DNA of 37,625 nucleotides from Rhodocyclaceae bacterium UBA2271 (GCA_002347405.1 DDXB01000049.1:14245-51869), one strand, 5' to 3'; counted from the stretch's first letter, positions 15,900 through 24,430 are shown. Made by a program: numbers and translations. Notes: a model not told the origin generated them from the sequence alone.

Positions 15900-16817
15900 A
15901 TGACCCAAATTCAACTGACAGAAGTCGTCATGCGCGACGGCTTGCAGATCGAGCCGAGCAATGTGCCCACGGAAACCAAGCTTGTCCTGATCGACCGGCT
16001 TGCAGCACTGGGTGTGCCGCGTCTTGAAGTCAGTTCCTTTGTTTCGCCCAAAGCGGTGCCGACCCTGGCCGATGCGGACGAAGTGTTTGCGCGCATCAAA
16101 CGGAAAGCAGGGACCGTGTATGCCGCCTTGGTCATGAACCCCCGCGGGGCCGAGCGGGCCATCGTCGCCCGGGCCGATGAAGTTGTGCTGGTGGTGTCGG
16201 CTTCCGAGGCGCATAACCTTGCCAATGTGGGCCGTGACATCGCCGAATCCTTCAAGGGATTCGCCACGATTACCGCCATGCTCAAGGGGACTGCCACGAA
16301 CGCCTGCGGCGCAATCGCCATGAGTTTTGGTTGCCCGCTGGAGGGCGATGTGCCCGAGAGTCGGGTATTTTCGATTATCGAAAATTACCTGGCTTTGGGC
16401 ATCCGGCAGATCAGCCTGGCAGACACCACCGGCATGGCATACCCGACGCAGGTCGGGAGTCTGTGCGAACGAGCACAGCAGCTTTACCCGGAGGCAGTGT
16501 TCGGTCTGCACCTGCACGACACGCGGGGTTTGGGGCTGGCCAATGCCTATGCCGCATTGAACGTCGGGATGCGGCGCTTTGATGCCTGTCTCGGCGGTCT
16601 GGGCGGTTGCCCCTTCGCGCCCGGCGCGTCGGGGAACATATGCACAGAGGATTTTGTGCACATGCTACATTTGATGGGTTTCGAAACCGGCATCGATCTG
16701 GACGGTTTGCTGGACTTGCGCACGGCTATGGAGGCGGCGGTTGGCCACCCCTTGCTGGGCCAGGTGGGCAAAGCCGGTACACGCGCGCAATTCACGCGCT
16801 GTGCGACGAAGGTTTAA
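15900..16817 (+). CDS. HMG-CoA-lyase family enzyme (HMG-CoA or citramalyl-CoA lyase)
   Basis: This 305-residue TIM-barrel lyase cleaves a tertiary 3-hydroxyacyl-CoA into a CoA thioester plus a keto acid. All catalytic and metal residues of human HMG-CoA lyase are present at a constant offset of 29: Arg12-Asp13 (R41/D42), His204 and His206 (H233/H235, in LHLHDTRG) and Cys237 in GGLGGCPFAPGASGN (C266). The sequence alone does not separate 3-hydroxy-3-methylglutaryl-CoA from citramalyl-CoA as substrate. With the upstream CoA-transferase and the downstream TRAP genes it forms an activation-and-cleavage pathway giving acetyl-CoA and acetoacetate or pyruvate. Confidence 0.9.
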   Translation: MTQIQLTEVVMRDGLQIEPSNVPTETKLVLIDRLAALGVPRLEVSSFVSPKAVPTLADADEVFARIKRKAGTVYAALVMNPRGAERAIVARADEVVLVVSASEAHNLANVGRDIAESFKGFATITAMLKGTATNACGAIAMSFGCPLEGDVPESRVFSIIENYLALGIRQISLADTTGMAYPTQVGSLCERAQQLYPEAVFGLHLHDTRGLGLANAYAALNVGMRRFDACLGGLGGCPFAPGASGNICTEDFVHMLHLMGFETGIDLDGLLDLRTAMEAAVGHPLLGQVGKAGTRAQFTRCATKV

Positions 16818-16879
16818 GTTCGATCGTTCCGGATGCCAAATCTGTTTTTCACTTTTGCAACCAAGAGACGGAGAAAAAA

Positions 16880-17860
16880 ATGAAAAAAGCATTATTGGGA
16901 GGTCTGCTGTTTGTCGTGGGGCTGGGTTTGGCCCATGCGTCAGAATTCACCATGCGTCTGAGTCATCAAGTGCCACCGACACACCACGTGGCCAAGGTGC
17001 TCGACCAGTTTGCCGAAGATGTTGCCAAGGAAACGGGCAACCGCGTCAAGGTGCAGATATTCGGGTCCGAGCAGGCCTTCAAGGCCGGACAGAACCACGC
17101 GGCGGTGGTGCGCGGCCAGATTGAGGCGGCGATCGTCACCAACTTCCAGTGGGGCGGCACGATTCCCGAGATGAACGTGATCACCCTGCCCTATTTCATG
17201 ACCGATCTGGGCCGTCTGCAGCGCTTCCCGGGATCTGAAGCGGCGCGGTTGCTTGAGCAAAAATTACTCGAAAAAGGCGTGAAAAACATCGCCTGGCTCT
17301 ATACGTCACGGCAGAGCATCTTTACGTCGAACAGCAAGCCCCTGCTCACTCCTGCCGACTTCAAGGGCTTGAAGGTGCGCGGTCTTTCGAAGCTCGTCGA
17401 TGAAAGCATGGTGGCCGTCGGTGCCGCGCCGGCCACCATGCCGGGTTCCGAGGTCTATCAGGCCCTGCAAACCGGCGTCATCGATGCCGGCCTGACGGAC
17501 GTTTCGGCGGCATACAGCCGGCGTTACTACGAGGTGCAAAAGTATGGCACCGTCACGCCGTTCTTCGCGGTGTACTTCCATCTCTTCGTCACCCCGGCCT
17601 GGTGGGACAAACTGCCGGCAGATGTGCGGCAGGGTGTCGAGCGGGCAGCGGCCAAGGCCGAGAAGGATGTGATTGCGGTGACCGAAAAAACCGCGGCGGA
17701 AGCCATTTCTCAGCTGAAGGAAAAGGGCATGCAATTGCATGTTCAGAAGGATGCCGAGGCGAAGCAATGGAGCGCGGTAATGCAGAAGCCGGTGATTGAC
17801 GCCTTCCGCAAGACCGGCCCCGATTCGGCCAAATTGATTGACCTGATCGAAAAGCTCTGA
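16880..17860 (+). CDS. dctP: TRAP transporter substrate-binding protein (DctP family)
   Basis: The 326-residue periplasmic binding protein has a signal peptide (MKKALLGGLLFVVGLGLAHA, then SEFTMRLSHQ). DctP-family signatures are FKGLKVRG, whose Arg pairs with the substrate carboxylate in most structures, and ATMPGSEVYQALQTGVIDA. The ATG at 16880 has ACGGAGA before it; longer readings run back into the lyase gene and are rejected. It delivers an organic anion to DctQM; the substrate is probably the acid processed by the two preceding enzymes. Confidence 0.93.
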   Translation: MKKALLGGLLFVVGLGLAHASEFTMRLSHQVPPTHHVAKVLDQFAEDVAKETGNRVKVQIFGSEQAFKAGQNHAAVVRGQIEAAIVTNFQWGGTIPEMNVITLPYFMTDLGRLQRFPGSEAARLLEQKLLEKGVKNIAWLYTSRQSIFTSNSKPLLTPADFKGLKVRGLSKLVDESMVAVGAAPATMPGSEVYQALQTGVIDAGLTDVSAAYSRRYYEVQKYGTVTPFFAVYFHLFVTPAWWDKLPADVRQGVERAAAKAEKDVIAVTEKTAAEAISQLKEKGMQLHVQKDAEAKQWSAVMQKPVIDAFRKTGPDSAKLIDLIEKL

Positions 17861-17918
17861 TTCCCTCAAGCGCTATGCCTGGCTGTCCGGCGTGACAAAT
17901 TATTTTGGGTAAATTGAC

Positions 17919-18527
17919 ATGATTGATCCCGCTGGACAGGGCGCGGCGCCGAAACCGCCGCGCCCGGCTCTTGCACGTGTTGTGATGGCAGTCGACACCG
18001 TGGTGAACGCCCTGTGTTGGCTGGGTCTTGGCGTGTCTGCGCTGGTGCTGTTCGCGGCACTGCTCATGATTGTGTATTCGGTCGTGATGCGCTACGGATT
18101 CAACGTACCCCAAGTCTGGGTTGACGACCTGGTGGGATTCGCGCTGGTGGCCGTTGTCATGCTCTCGGCGGCCAGCGTGATGCGCCGGGGCGAACATATC
18201 GGCGTCGATCTGCTCACCAACCGCTTGGGTCGCCGGGGACGTCGCGTGGCCAGCATCTGGGCGCTGATCGCCGTGCTGGTCACTGCGGCATTCCTGATTT
18301 ACGAGGGCTGGGAAACGGTCATCTTTTCAAAGATGCTGGGCATCCTGACGCATGGCTACATTGAAGTCCCGATGTATATGGTGCAGATGCTGCTGCCGAT
18401 CGGCGGCGTATTGCTGGCCTTGGCGGCGCTGATGGGACTGGCCAGGGCGGCAGTAGGCGAGCCTGTCGCCACCGGCGGCGGACACGGCCATCAGCAAAGC
18501 GCACCCGAACGCGGGCCGCAGCCATGA
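17919..18527 (+). CDS. dctQ: TRAP transporter small permease (DctQ family)
   Basis: This 202-residue inner-membrane protein has four hydrophobic helices. DctQ-type features include VVMRYGFNVPQVWVDDLVGFALVAVVMLSAASVMRRGEHIGVDLL. It forms the membrane complex with DctM and takes substrate from DctP using the sodium gradient. The C-terminus is a short Gly/His-rich tail. Its stop overlaps the dctM start by 4 nt, giving coupled translation. Confidence 0.92.
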   Translation: MIDPAGQGAAPKPPRPALARVVMAVDTVVNALCWLGLGVSALVLFAALLMIVYSVVMRYGFNVPQVWVDDLVGFALVAVVMLSAASVMRRGEHIGVDLLTNRLGRRGRRVASIWALIAVLVTAAFLIYEGWETVIFSKMLGILTHGYIEVPMYMVQMLLPIGGVLLALAALMGLARAAVGEPVATGGGHGHQQSAPERGPQP

Positions 18528-19807
18528 CCTTTTTATTATTGCTGTTCCTTGCCTTGCTGGTGCTGCTGACCGGACTGCCGATTTTTGCCGGACTCGCATT
18601 GTTTGGCGCCGGTCTGATGCTGGTTACCCAGGGCGATCTGGGTGCCCTCGGTGAAATCATCTTTGGCGAACTGAATCGTTACCTGCTGGTGGCGATCCCG
18701 CTGTTTGCGCTGATGGCGCACATCATGATTCGCGGCCGCCTGGTGGATGATCTCTACTCCGCTGCATTTACCTTTACCCGACACCTGCCCGGCGGCATTG
18801 GCATTGCCACGGTTGCCGCCTGCACCATCTTCGCGGCGATTTCCGGGTCGAGCGTTGCGACTGCCCTGACCATCGGTGCCGTGGCCATTCCACAGATGAT
18901 TCACTATGGCTACAGTCCGCGGGCTGCCTATGGCCTGGTTGCCGCCGGCGGGACGCTGGGGATATTGATTCCGCCGTCCGGGCCGATGGTGCTGTACGGC
19001 GTGATTTCGGAAACTTCGATCGGCGGGCTGTTCATGGCCGGGGTGCTGCCCGGTTTGATGATTGCGGCAATCTTCGCCAGCTGGTGCATTTTTGACGCCA
19101 GCCGCAAGGGCCGCAATATTCGTGTCGAAAAGCGGGCCAGCCTGGTCGAGATGTTGCACGCCGTGAGCAAGTCTTTCTGGGCGCTGGCGCTGCCGGTGCT
19201 GGTGCTGGGTGGGATGTATCTCGGGATTTTCACGGCGACCGAGGCTGCCGGCATGGGCGCGATGGCGGCCTGGATGATCGCGCTGCTGGTTTATCGCAAC
19301 TTCGGGCTGGCCGACCTGTGGCATTCGCTGATCGACGCCTGTCGCACCTCGGCCTTGCTGTTCATGATCCTCGCCGGCGCCAGTGTTTTCGGCCACGTGC
19401 TGACGAAGATGCGCATTCCGCAGGAGATCGTCGGCCTGGTGGTGGATATGGGCATCGGGCAACTCGGCTTCCTGTTGGCCCTGATGCTGTTGATCTTCAT
19501 CCTCGGCATGTTTCTCGAGACGATCTCCATCATCCTCATCACCACCCCGGTGATCCTCCCGGTGATGATGCATCTGGGCATCAATCCGATCTGGTATGGC
19601 GTGCTGCTGATGGTTAACCTCGAACTGGCCCTGATCACACCACCGGTGGGCATGAACCTGTTCACCATCAAGGCCATCAGCGGGGCGCCACTCTCGGAAA
19701 TCATTGCCGGGGTGTTGCCCTATGTGCTGTTGCTGATACTGGGCCTGGCCATCGTGCTGTTCTTCCCGCAAATTGCGCTGTGGCTGCCCGGCACCATGAT
19801 GCGCTAA
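18524..19807 (+). CDS. dctM: TRAP transporter large permease (DctM family)
   Basis: The 427-residue multi-helix permease matches DctM/SiaM. Motifs include ISGSSVATALTIGAVAIPQM, LGILIPPSGPMVLYG, and ELALITPPVGMNLFTIKAIS near the C-terminus, which belong to the paired hairpins that form the substrate and sodium sites. It starts within the ATGA overlap with dctQ. It closes the CoA-transferase-lyase-TRAP set; no terminator hairpin follows. Confidence 0.94.
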   Translation: MTFLLLLFLALLVLLTGLPIFAGLALFGAGLMLVTQGDLGALGEIIFGELNRYLLVAIPLFALMAHIMIRGRLVDDLYSAAFTFTRHLPGGIGIATVAACTIFAAISGSSVATALTIGAVAIPQMIHYGYSPRAAYGLVAAGGTLGILIPPSGPMVLYGVISETSIGGLFMAGVLPGLMIAAIFASWCIFDASRKGRNIRVEKRASLVEMLHAVSKSFWALALPVLVLGGMYLGIFTATEAAGMGAMAAWMIALLVYRNFGLADLWHSLIDACRTSALLFMILAGASVFGHVLTKMRIPQEIVGLVVDMGIGQLGFLLALMLLIFILGMFLETISIILITTPVILPVMMHLGINPIWYGVLLMVNLELALITPPVGMNLFTIKAISGAPLSEIIAGVLPYVLLLILGLAIVLFFPQIALWLPGTMMR

Positions 19808-19847
19808 CGCCGCGCGCCGGCCTGTTGTGATGTCGAAGCTTGTTCGG

Positions 19848-19871
19848 AAAGTCGGCGCTGGCGGGACGGCG
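19848..19871 (+). repeat. Short dispersed repeat R1, copy upstream of ubiA
   Basis: Exact 24-bp consensus copy, located 22 nt before the ubiA start and 40 nt after dctM. It is identical to the copy at 14469. Confidence 0.8.
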
Positions 19872-19892
19872 ATGACGACGTAGAATCGACCC

Positions 19893-20801
19893 ATGCCGAG
19901 TTTCGCCCACATCAAGGAACGCCTCGACCGCTACGAAAAGCTGATGCGGCTCGACAAGCCCATCGGCATTCTGCTGCTGCTCTGGCCGACGCTCTGGGCG
20001 GTGTGGATCGCTTCCGACGGTCGCCCGGCGTGGGTGATCCTGGCAATCTTCGTTCTTGGCACGGTGCTGATGCGTTCCGCCGGTTGCGTCATCAACGACT
20101 ATGCCGACCGCGATTTCGATCCGCATGTCGAACGCACCAAAGCCCGGCCGCTGGCGGCGGGCACGGTGACGCCGCGCGAGGCCTTTGTGCTGTTCGGCTT
20201 TCTGGTGGTGCTGGCCTTCCTGCTGATCCTGCCGCTGCTGACGCCCCTGTTGCTGGGGCTGGCGGTCGCGGCTTTGTTTCTGGCCGCCAGCTATCCATTC
20301 ACCAAGCGCTTCTTTGCCGTGCCGCAGGCCTATCTCGGCGTGGCGTTCGGCTTCGGCATCCCGATGGCGTTTGCCGCGATACTCGGGCGGATCCCCGAGA
20401 TTGCCTGGTGGCTGCTCGCCGCCAACATCTTCTGGGCGCTCGCCTACGACACCGAATATGCGCTGGTCGACATCGAAGACGACCGGAAGATCGGCATCCG
20501 TACCTCGGCGCTCACTTTTCAACGTTTCTTCGGTCGCTTCGACATCGCCGCGATCATGCTCTGCTATGGCGCAACGCTCGCGATGCTGGGCTGGGTCGGC
20601 TGGCAACTCGGCTTTGGCTGGCCGTATGCGCTGGGACTGGCTGCGGCTGCCACGATTGCCGGTTACCATTACACCCTGATCCGCGCGCGCGACCGCATGC
20701 GCTGCTTCAAGGCCTTTTTGCACAACAACTGGTTTGGTGCCGCCGTGTTTGCCGGCATTGCCGCCGATTATCTGCTGCGTTCCCTGAAAGCCCCCACATG
20801 A
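19893..20801 (+). CDS. ubiA: 4-hydroxybenzoate octaprenyltransferase
   Basis: This 302-residue membrane prenyltransferase joins a polyprenyl diphosphate to 4-hydroxybenzoate in ubiquinone synthesis. It has the two Asp-rich motifs that bind Mg-diphosphate, INDYADRDFDPHVERTKARPLA (NDxxDxxxD type) and ALVDIEDDRKIGIRTSA, plus about eight hydrophobic helices. Length and order match E. coli UbiA (290). Its stop overlaps the ubiD start (ATGA), so consecutive steps of the pathway are coupled here. Repeat R1 lies just upstream of the ATG. Confidence 0.95.
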   Translation: MPSFAHIKERLDRYEKLMRLDKPIGILLLLWPTLWAVWIASDGRPAWVILAIFVLGTVLMRSAGCVINDYADRDFDPHVERTKARPLAAGTVTPREAFVLFGFLVVLAFLLILPLLTPLLLGLAVAALFLAASYPFTKRFFAVPQAYLGVAFGFGIPMAFAAILGRIPEIAWWLLAANIFWALAYDTEYALVDIEDDRKIGIRTSALTFQRFFGRFDIAAIMLCYGATLAMLGWVGWQLGFGWPYALGLAAAATIAGYHYTLIRARDRMRCFKAFLHNNWFGAAVFAGIAADYLLRSLKAPT

Positions 20802-22288
20802 ATGTTGCCCACGACCTGCGTGAATTCATCGCCCAACTGGAAGCCTGCGGCGAGTTGAAGCGCATCACCGTCGAGGTCGATCCGCATCTGGAGATGACCG
20901 AGATCGCCGATCGCGTGCTGCGTGCCGGCGGGCCGGCCTTGTTGTTCGAGAAGCCGAAGGGCGGCAGCATGCCTGTGCTGACCAACCTGTTCGGCACGCC
21001 GCAGCGGGTCGCCATGGGCGTGACCGCGGGCGTAACCGCGGGAACGGACGCAGACTGGAAAGCAGCCTTGCGCGAAGTCGGCAAACTGCTTGCCTACCTG
21101 AAGGAGCCCGAGCCGCCCAAGGGTCTGCGCGATGCCTGGGACAAGTTGCCGATCCTGAAAAAGGTGCTCGACATGGCGCCGAAGGTGGTGAGTTCCGCAC
21201 CTTGCCAGGAAATCGTCTGGGAGGGCAAGGATGTCGATCTGGCAAAACTGCCGGTGCAGACCTGCTGGCCCGGTGATGCGGCGCCCCTGATCACCTGGGG
21301 GTTGACGGTGACGCGCGGTCCTAACAAGGCGCGGCAGAATCTCGGCATCTACCGGCAGCAGGTGATTGCGTCCAACAAGCTGATCATGCGCTGGCTTGCG
21401 CATCGCGGCGGGGCGCTGGACTTTCGCGACCATTGCGCCGCCAATCCCGGCACGCCCTATCCCGTTGCGGTGGTGATCGGCTGCGACCCGGCGACCATCC
21501 TCGGTGCCGTGACGCCGGTACCCGACACGCTTTCCGAATACCAGTTCGCCGGCCTGTTGCGCGGCGGCAAGACCGAGCTGGTGAAGTGCCTCGGTTCCGA
21601 CCTGCAGGTGCCGGCGCGGGCCGAAATCGTGCTGGAAGGCGTGATCCATCCGGGCGAAACCGCGGCGGAAGGCCCGTATGGCGACCATACCGGTTATTAC
21701 AACGAGGTTGCCGAATTCCCGGTATTCACCGTCGAGCGCATGAGCATGCGGCGCAACCCGATCTACCATTCCACCTACACCGGCAAGCCGCCCGACGAGC
21801 CAGCGATGCTCGGTGTGGCGCTCAACGAAGTTTTCGTGCCGCTGCTGCAAAAACAGTTTCCCGAGATCACCGACTTTTATCTGCCGCCCGAAGGCTGTTC
21901 CTATCGCCTGGCGGTGGTGAGCATGAAGAAACAGTATCCCGGCCATGCCAAGCGCGTGATGTTCGGCATCTGGAGCTTTCTGCGCCAGTTCATGTACACC
22001 AAGCTGATCATCGTGGTTGACGACGACGTCGATGTGCGCGACTGGAAAGAGGTGATCTGGGCGCTCACCACCCGCGTCGATGCGGCCCGCGATACGCTGA
22101 TCGCCGAACACACGCCGATCGACTACCTCGACTTCGCCTCACCGGTCGCCGGGCTGGGCAGCAAGATGGGCATCGACGCGACCAACAAGTGGTCAGGCGA
22201 AACCAGCCGCGAGTGGGGGCGGCCGATTGTCATGGATGCCGCCGTCAAGCAGCGGGTTGACGCACTCTGGAACCAACTGGGACTGTGA
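20798..22288 (+). CDS. ubiD: 4-hydroxy-3-polyprenylbenzoate decarboxylase
   Basis: The 496-residue prenylated-FMN decarboxylase acts right after UbiA in ubiquinone synthesis. The start MNVAHDLREFIAQLEACGELKRI and the length agree with E. coli UbiD (497). The cofactor and active-site region is intact, with EIVLEGVIHPGETAAEGPYGDHTGYY carrying the conserved acidic residues. The prFMN synthase UbiX that it needs is not in the window. The ATG at 20798 overlaps the ubiA stop; longer readings run backwards into ubiA and are rejected. Confidence 0.95.
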   Translation: MNVAHDLREFIAQLEACGELKRITVEVDPHLEMTEIADRVLRAGGPALLFEKPKGGSMPVLTNLFGTPQRVAMGVTAGVTAGTDADWKAALREVGKLLAYLKEPEPPKGLRDAWDKLPILKKVLDMAPKVVSSAPCQEIVWEGKDVDLAKLPVQTCWPGDAAPLITWGLTVTRGPNKARQNLGIYRQQVIASNKLIMRWLAHRGGALDFRDHCAANPGTPYPVAVVIGCDPATILGAVTPVPDTLSEYQFAGLLRGGKTELVKCLGSDLQVPARAEIVLEGVIHPGETAAEGPYGDHTGYYNEVAEFPVFTVERMSMRRNPIYHSTYTGKPPDEPAMLGVALNEVFVPLLQKQFPEITDFYLPPEGCSYRLAVVSMKKQYPGHAKRVMFGIWSFLRQFMYTKLIIVVDDDVDVRDWKEVIWALTTRVDAARDTLIAEHTPIDYLDFASPVAGLGSKMGIDATNKWSGETSREWGRPIVMDAAVKQRVDALWNQLGL

Positions 22289-22297
22289 GGAAAAACT

Positions 22298-22720
22298 ATG
22301 GCTGACTTCGACCAGAATGGCGAAATCATCAAGAGCGACAATCTCGACGGCCCGCGCGCCTGGTGTCACATCATGTACGGCCTGCACGCGCTCTCGGCGC
22401 TTTCGGGCATCATGAGCTCGGCGACCATCGTCGGCGCCTTCGTCTTCGGCTGGCCGTCGATCATCGCCGTCATCATCAACTATGTCACCCGCTCGAATGT
22501 GCGCGGCAGCTGGCTTGAGACGCACTGGCGCTGGCAGTTGCGCAGCTTCTGGTATGCCGCGCTGTGGCTGCTGGTGGCGGGTCTGCTGGCCGTCACGCTG
22601 ATCGGCATTCCCGCCGCGATCCTGGTGATCGTCTTCACCGGCCTGTGGGTGCTCTATCGTGTGATCCGCGGCTGGCTGGCTTTGCTGGACCGGCGCGGCA
22701 TGCCGGTGCCACCGGGCTGA
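22298..22720 (+). CDS. DUF4870-like membrane protein
   Basis: The 140-residue protein has three or four hydrophobic helices (about 25-50, 52-64, 85-105, 108-128) around a soluble loop with RGSWLETHWRWQLRSFWYA. That pattern resembles the DUF4870/YccF-like family of small membrane proteins of unknown function. It starts 9 nt after ubiD with GAGG before the ATG, so it is probably cotranscribed. Its 3' end overlaps the reverse-strand small membrane gene. Confidence 0.75.
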   Translation: MADFDQNGEIIKSDNLDGPRAWCHIMYGLHALSALSGIMSSATIVGAFVFGWPSIIAVIINYVTRSNVRGSWLETHWRWQLRSFWYAALWLLVAGLLAVTLIGIPAAILVIVFTGLWVLYRVIRGWLALLDRRGMPVPPG

Positions 22721-22937
22721 GCGGCGTCTGACAGACGCATGCCTTCCTGAAAGGCGACAGATAGCGCCACCACAGCCAGCCAATCCCGGGCAGGCCTGCG
22801 AGCAGCGCATAGTCGACAAAAGTCGGCGCTGGCAGGACGCCGTGCCACCAGTCAACGGCCGTGCGGATGCCCTCGATGCCGAGCACCATGGCGGCGAAGG
22901 CGAGCACCAAGGTCAGGAAACGCCGGCCCACAACCAT
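22635..22937 (-). CDS. Small membrane protein downstream of dacB (hypothetical)
   Basis: This 100-residue reading frame has a hydrophobic N-terminus (MVVGRRFLTLVLAFAAMVLGIEGI) and a second hydrophobic patch (DYALLAGLPGIGWLWWRYL). I recognise no family. Its start lies inside the end of dacB (25-nt overlap) and its last 86 nt are antisense to the DUF4870 gene, where the sequence becomes Pro/Arg/Ala-rich and less protein-like. A copy of repeat R1 encodes GVLPAPTFV between the two hydrophobic parts. The N-terminal two thirds look real; the tail is doubtful. Confidence 0.5.
   Translation of the reverse strand: MVVGRRFLTLVLAFAAMVLGIEGIRTAVDWWHGVLPAPTFVDYALLAGLPGIGWLWWRYLSPFRKACVCQTPLSPVAPACRAGPAKPASRGSHDRAPTGR
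22819..22842 (+). repeat. Short dispersed repeat R1, copy antisense within small membrane gene
   Basis: Two mismatches to the 24-bp consensus. Read from the minus strand it is in frame and encodes part of the linker between the two hydrophobic segments of the small membrane protein. Confidence 0.7.
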
Positions 22938-24430
22938 TCCAGTAATGCATCGAAGGCGGGCTGCGCCTCGCCGGATCTGGGGTGATTGACCATGAACACG
23001 ACGATATAACGGCGGCCGTGCTTGTCGAGCAGATAGCCGGCAATGCCGCGCACGCCTTCCAGCGAACCGGTTTTCAAATGGGCCCGCCCGGCGACGCCGT
23101 TGCCGTTGAATTTTTTCCGTGCCGTGCCGTCGATGGCGGCGATCGGCAGCGAAGACACGAATTCCGGCATTACCGGGCTGGCCCAGCCGGCGGCCAGCAG
23201 CCTGGCCAGACTGTCGGCGGAAATGCGCTCGCGGCGCGAGAGTCCGGCACCGTTGTCGATCACCAGTTCGGGGAAACTCAGGCCCTTTTGCGCCAGCCAG
23301 GCACGGATCGCGCTGTCCGCTGCCGCCGTACCCGCTTCGGGGTATTTCATCTCGCCAGTCCCGCGGGGATTCCCTTCGGTCACGCCGCCTGTATTGGCCC
23401 CCCGTGCGCGCAACCCCGACGCGCTGCCCCCTGCGGGGGGTGCGTTGGCTTGGGGCGGCCCGGCGCCCAACGTGAGAAATACCTGCCGCGCCATCACGTT
23501 GTTGGAGAACTTGTTGATGTCGCGCACCAGCTCGCCGAGCGCAGGCGATTCGCTGGCGGCGAGCAGCACGGCGTTCGGCGGCACACCGCGCTCACGCAGC
23601 TGACCGGCGAATTCGCCGCCCAGTTCGCGCCACAGCCGCGTGAATACGCCGTGCAGCATGAGGCTGTTGGGCAGACCGGCCAGATGCCAGCGCCGCTCCC
23701 CGCAGTTGCGCGGAAACGGCCCCGACAGTTCCACCTTGCCCGGGCTCAGCCTTGCCTCAAGGCGCTCGCGCCATTCGCCGCAGGTTTTCGCCTCGCTCAG
23801 TTGCAACTTGTTGACGATCTCGACCCCGGCGGGGAGCGGTTCCGCCAGCACGCGCACCGCCATGGCCTCCGGCAGCAAGCTCAGATGCAGGGTGGAAAAA
23901 TTGAACAGCAGGGCGTCGGGGCCGACGTTGTAGGGGCGCAGCGGCTTGCCGTCGAAGGCCGCCGGATCGTGTTCGACGGGGGCAAAGGCGCCGCGGTCGA
24001 GGACCAGATCGCCGCGAATCTCCTTCACGCCGCGCCCGCGCAGTTCGCGCAGCAGCAGCCAGAGGCGGTCATGGGTGAGCTTGGGATCGCCGCTGCCGCG
24101 CAGATAAAGGTCGCCCTCGATTACGCCGTTCGCTAGCTGACCCTCAGCCAGTAGTTCGGTGCGCCAGGTGTAGGCCGGCCCCAGTATTTCCAGCGCGGCC
24201 AGCGTGGTCAGCAACTTCATCAGCGAAGCCGGATTCATCGACGCATCGGCACGATGCCCCAGGGCGGCCTTGCCCGAATCGATCTCGCGCACCACGATGG
24301 CTGCCGCTTGCAGCGGGATCCCCGCCGCGGTAAGCGCCTGCGCGACACTGGCCGGCAATTGCCCGGTGGCGAATGCGCTCGATGCCGCCAGGCAGCAACA
24401 AGCAAAGATAAATGCGCGTAGCCGCCTCAT
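22913..24430 (-). CDS. dacB: D-alanyl-D-alanine carboxypeptidase/endopeptidase (PBP4 type)
   Basis: The 505-residue periplasmic penicillin-binding protein of peptidase family S13 trims or cleaves peptidoglycan cross-links. It has a signal peptide (through SSAFA), the catalytic S69-x-x-K72 motif in PASLMKLL, S309-N310-N311 and K453-T454-G455 (LKTGSLEGVRGIAGYL). Right after the SNN helix, residues about 323-360 form a Gly/Pro/Ala-rich stretch absent from E. coli DacB and encoded by repeats R2 and R3. It replaces a short loop, so activity may persist. The ATG at 24430 shares its A with the stop of the upstream unknown gene, so the two are coupled. Confidence 0.93.
   Translation of the reverse strand: MRRLRAFIFACCCLAASSAFATGQLPASVAQALTAAGIPLQAAAIVVREIDSGKAALGHRADASMNPASLMKLLTTLAALEILGPAYTWRTELLAEGQLANGVIEGDLYLRGSGDPKLTHDRLWLLLRELRGRGVKEIRGDLVLDRGAFAPVEHDPAAFDGKPLRPYNVGPDALLFNFSTLHLSLLPEAMAVRVLAEPLPAGVEIVNKLQLSEAKTCGEWRERLEARLSPGKVELSGPFPRNCGERRWHLAGLPNSLMLHGVFTRLWRELGGEFAGQLRERGVPPNAVLLAASESPALGELVRDINKFSNNVMARQVFLTLGAGPPQANAPPAGGSASGLRARGANTGGVTEGNPRGTGEMKYPEAGTAAADSAIRAWLAQKGLSFPELVIDNGAGLSRRERISADSLARLLAAGWASPVMPEFVSSLPIAAIDGTARKKFNGNGVAGRAHLKTGSLEGVRGIAGYLLDKHGRRYIVVFMVNHPRSGEAQPAFDALLEWLWAGVS
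23355..23387 (+). repeat. 33-bp repeat R3, copy inside dacB
   Basis: The segment with core GGGATTCCCTTCGGTCACG matches, in reverse orientation and with 31 of 33 bases, the segment at 25854-25886 upstream of the peroxidase gene. Here it is translated as part of the DacB insertion. Confidence 0.75.
23419..23465 (+). repeat. Repeat R2 (C-run/G-run hairpin with CGGCCCGGCG), dacB copy
   Basis: It reads GACGCGCTGCCCCCTGCG and then a G run, giving a C-run/G-run hairpin. GGCTTGGGGCGGCCCGGCG follows, almost the same end segment as at the recG start. It lies directly beside R3, and the two together make an in-frame insert of about 110 bp in dacB. Confidence 0.65.

Noticed and set aside
18536..19915. 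459-codon open frame antisense to dctM
   Set aside because: Shadow frame with repetitive Gln/His content; its N-terminus is only the translated R1 repeat.
20003..20797. N-terminal extension of UbiD through ubiA
   Set aside because: UbiD family proteins start at MNVAHDLREF or equivalent; the upstream frame is an out-of-frame shadow of ubiA.
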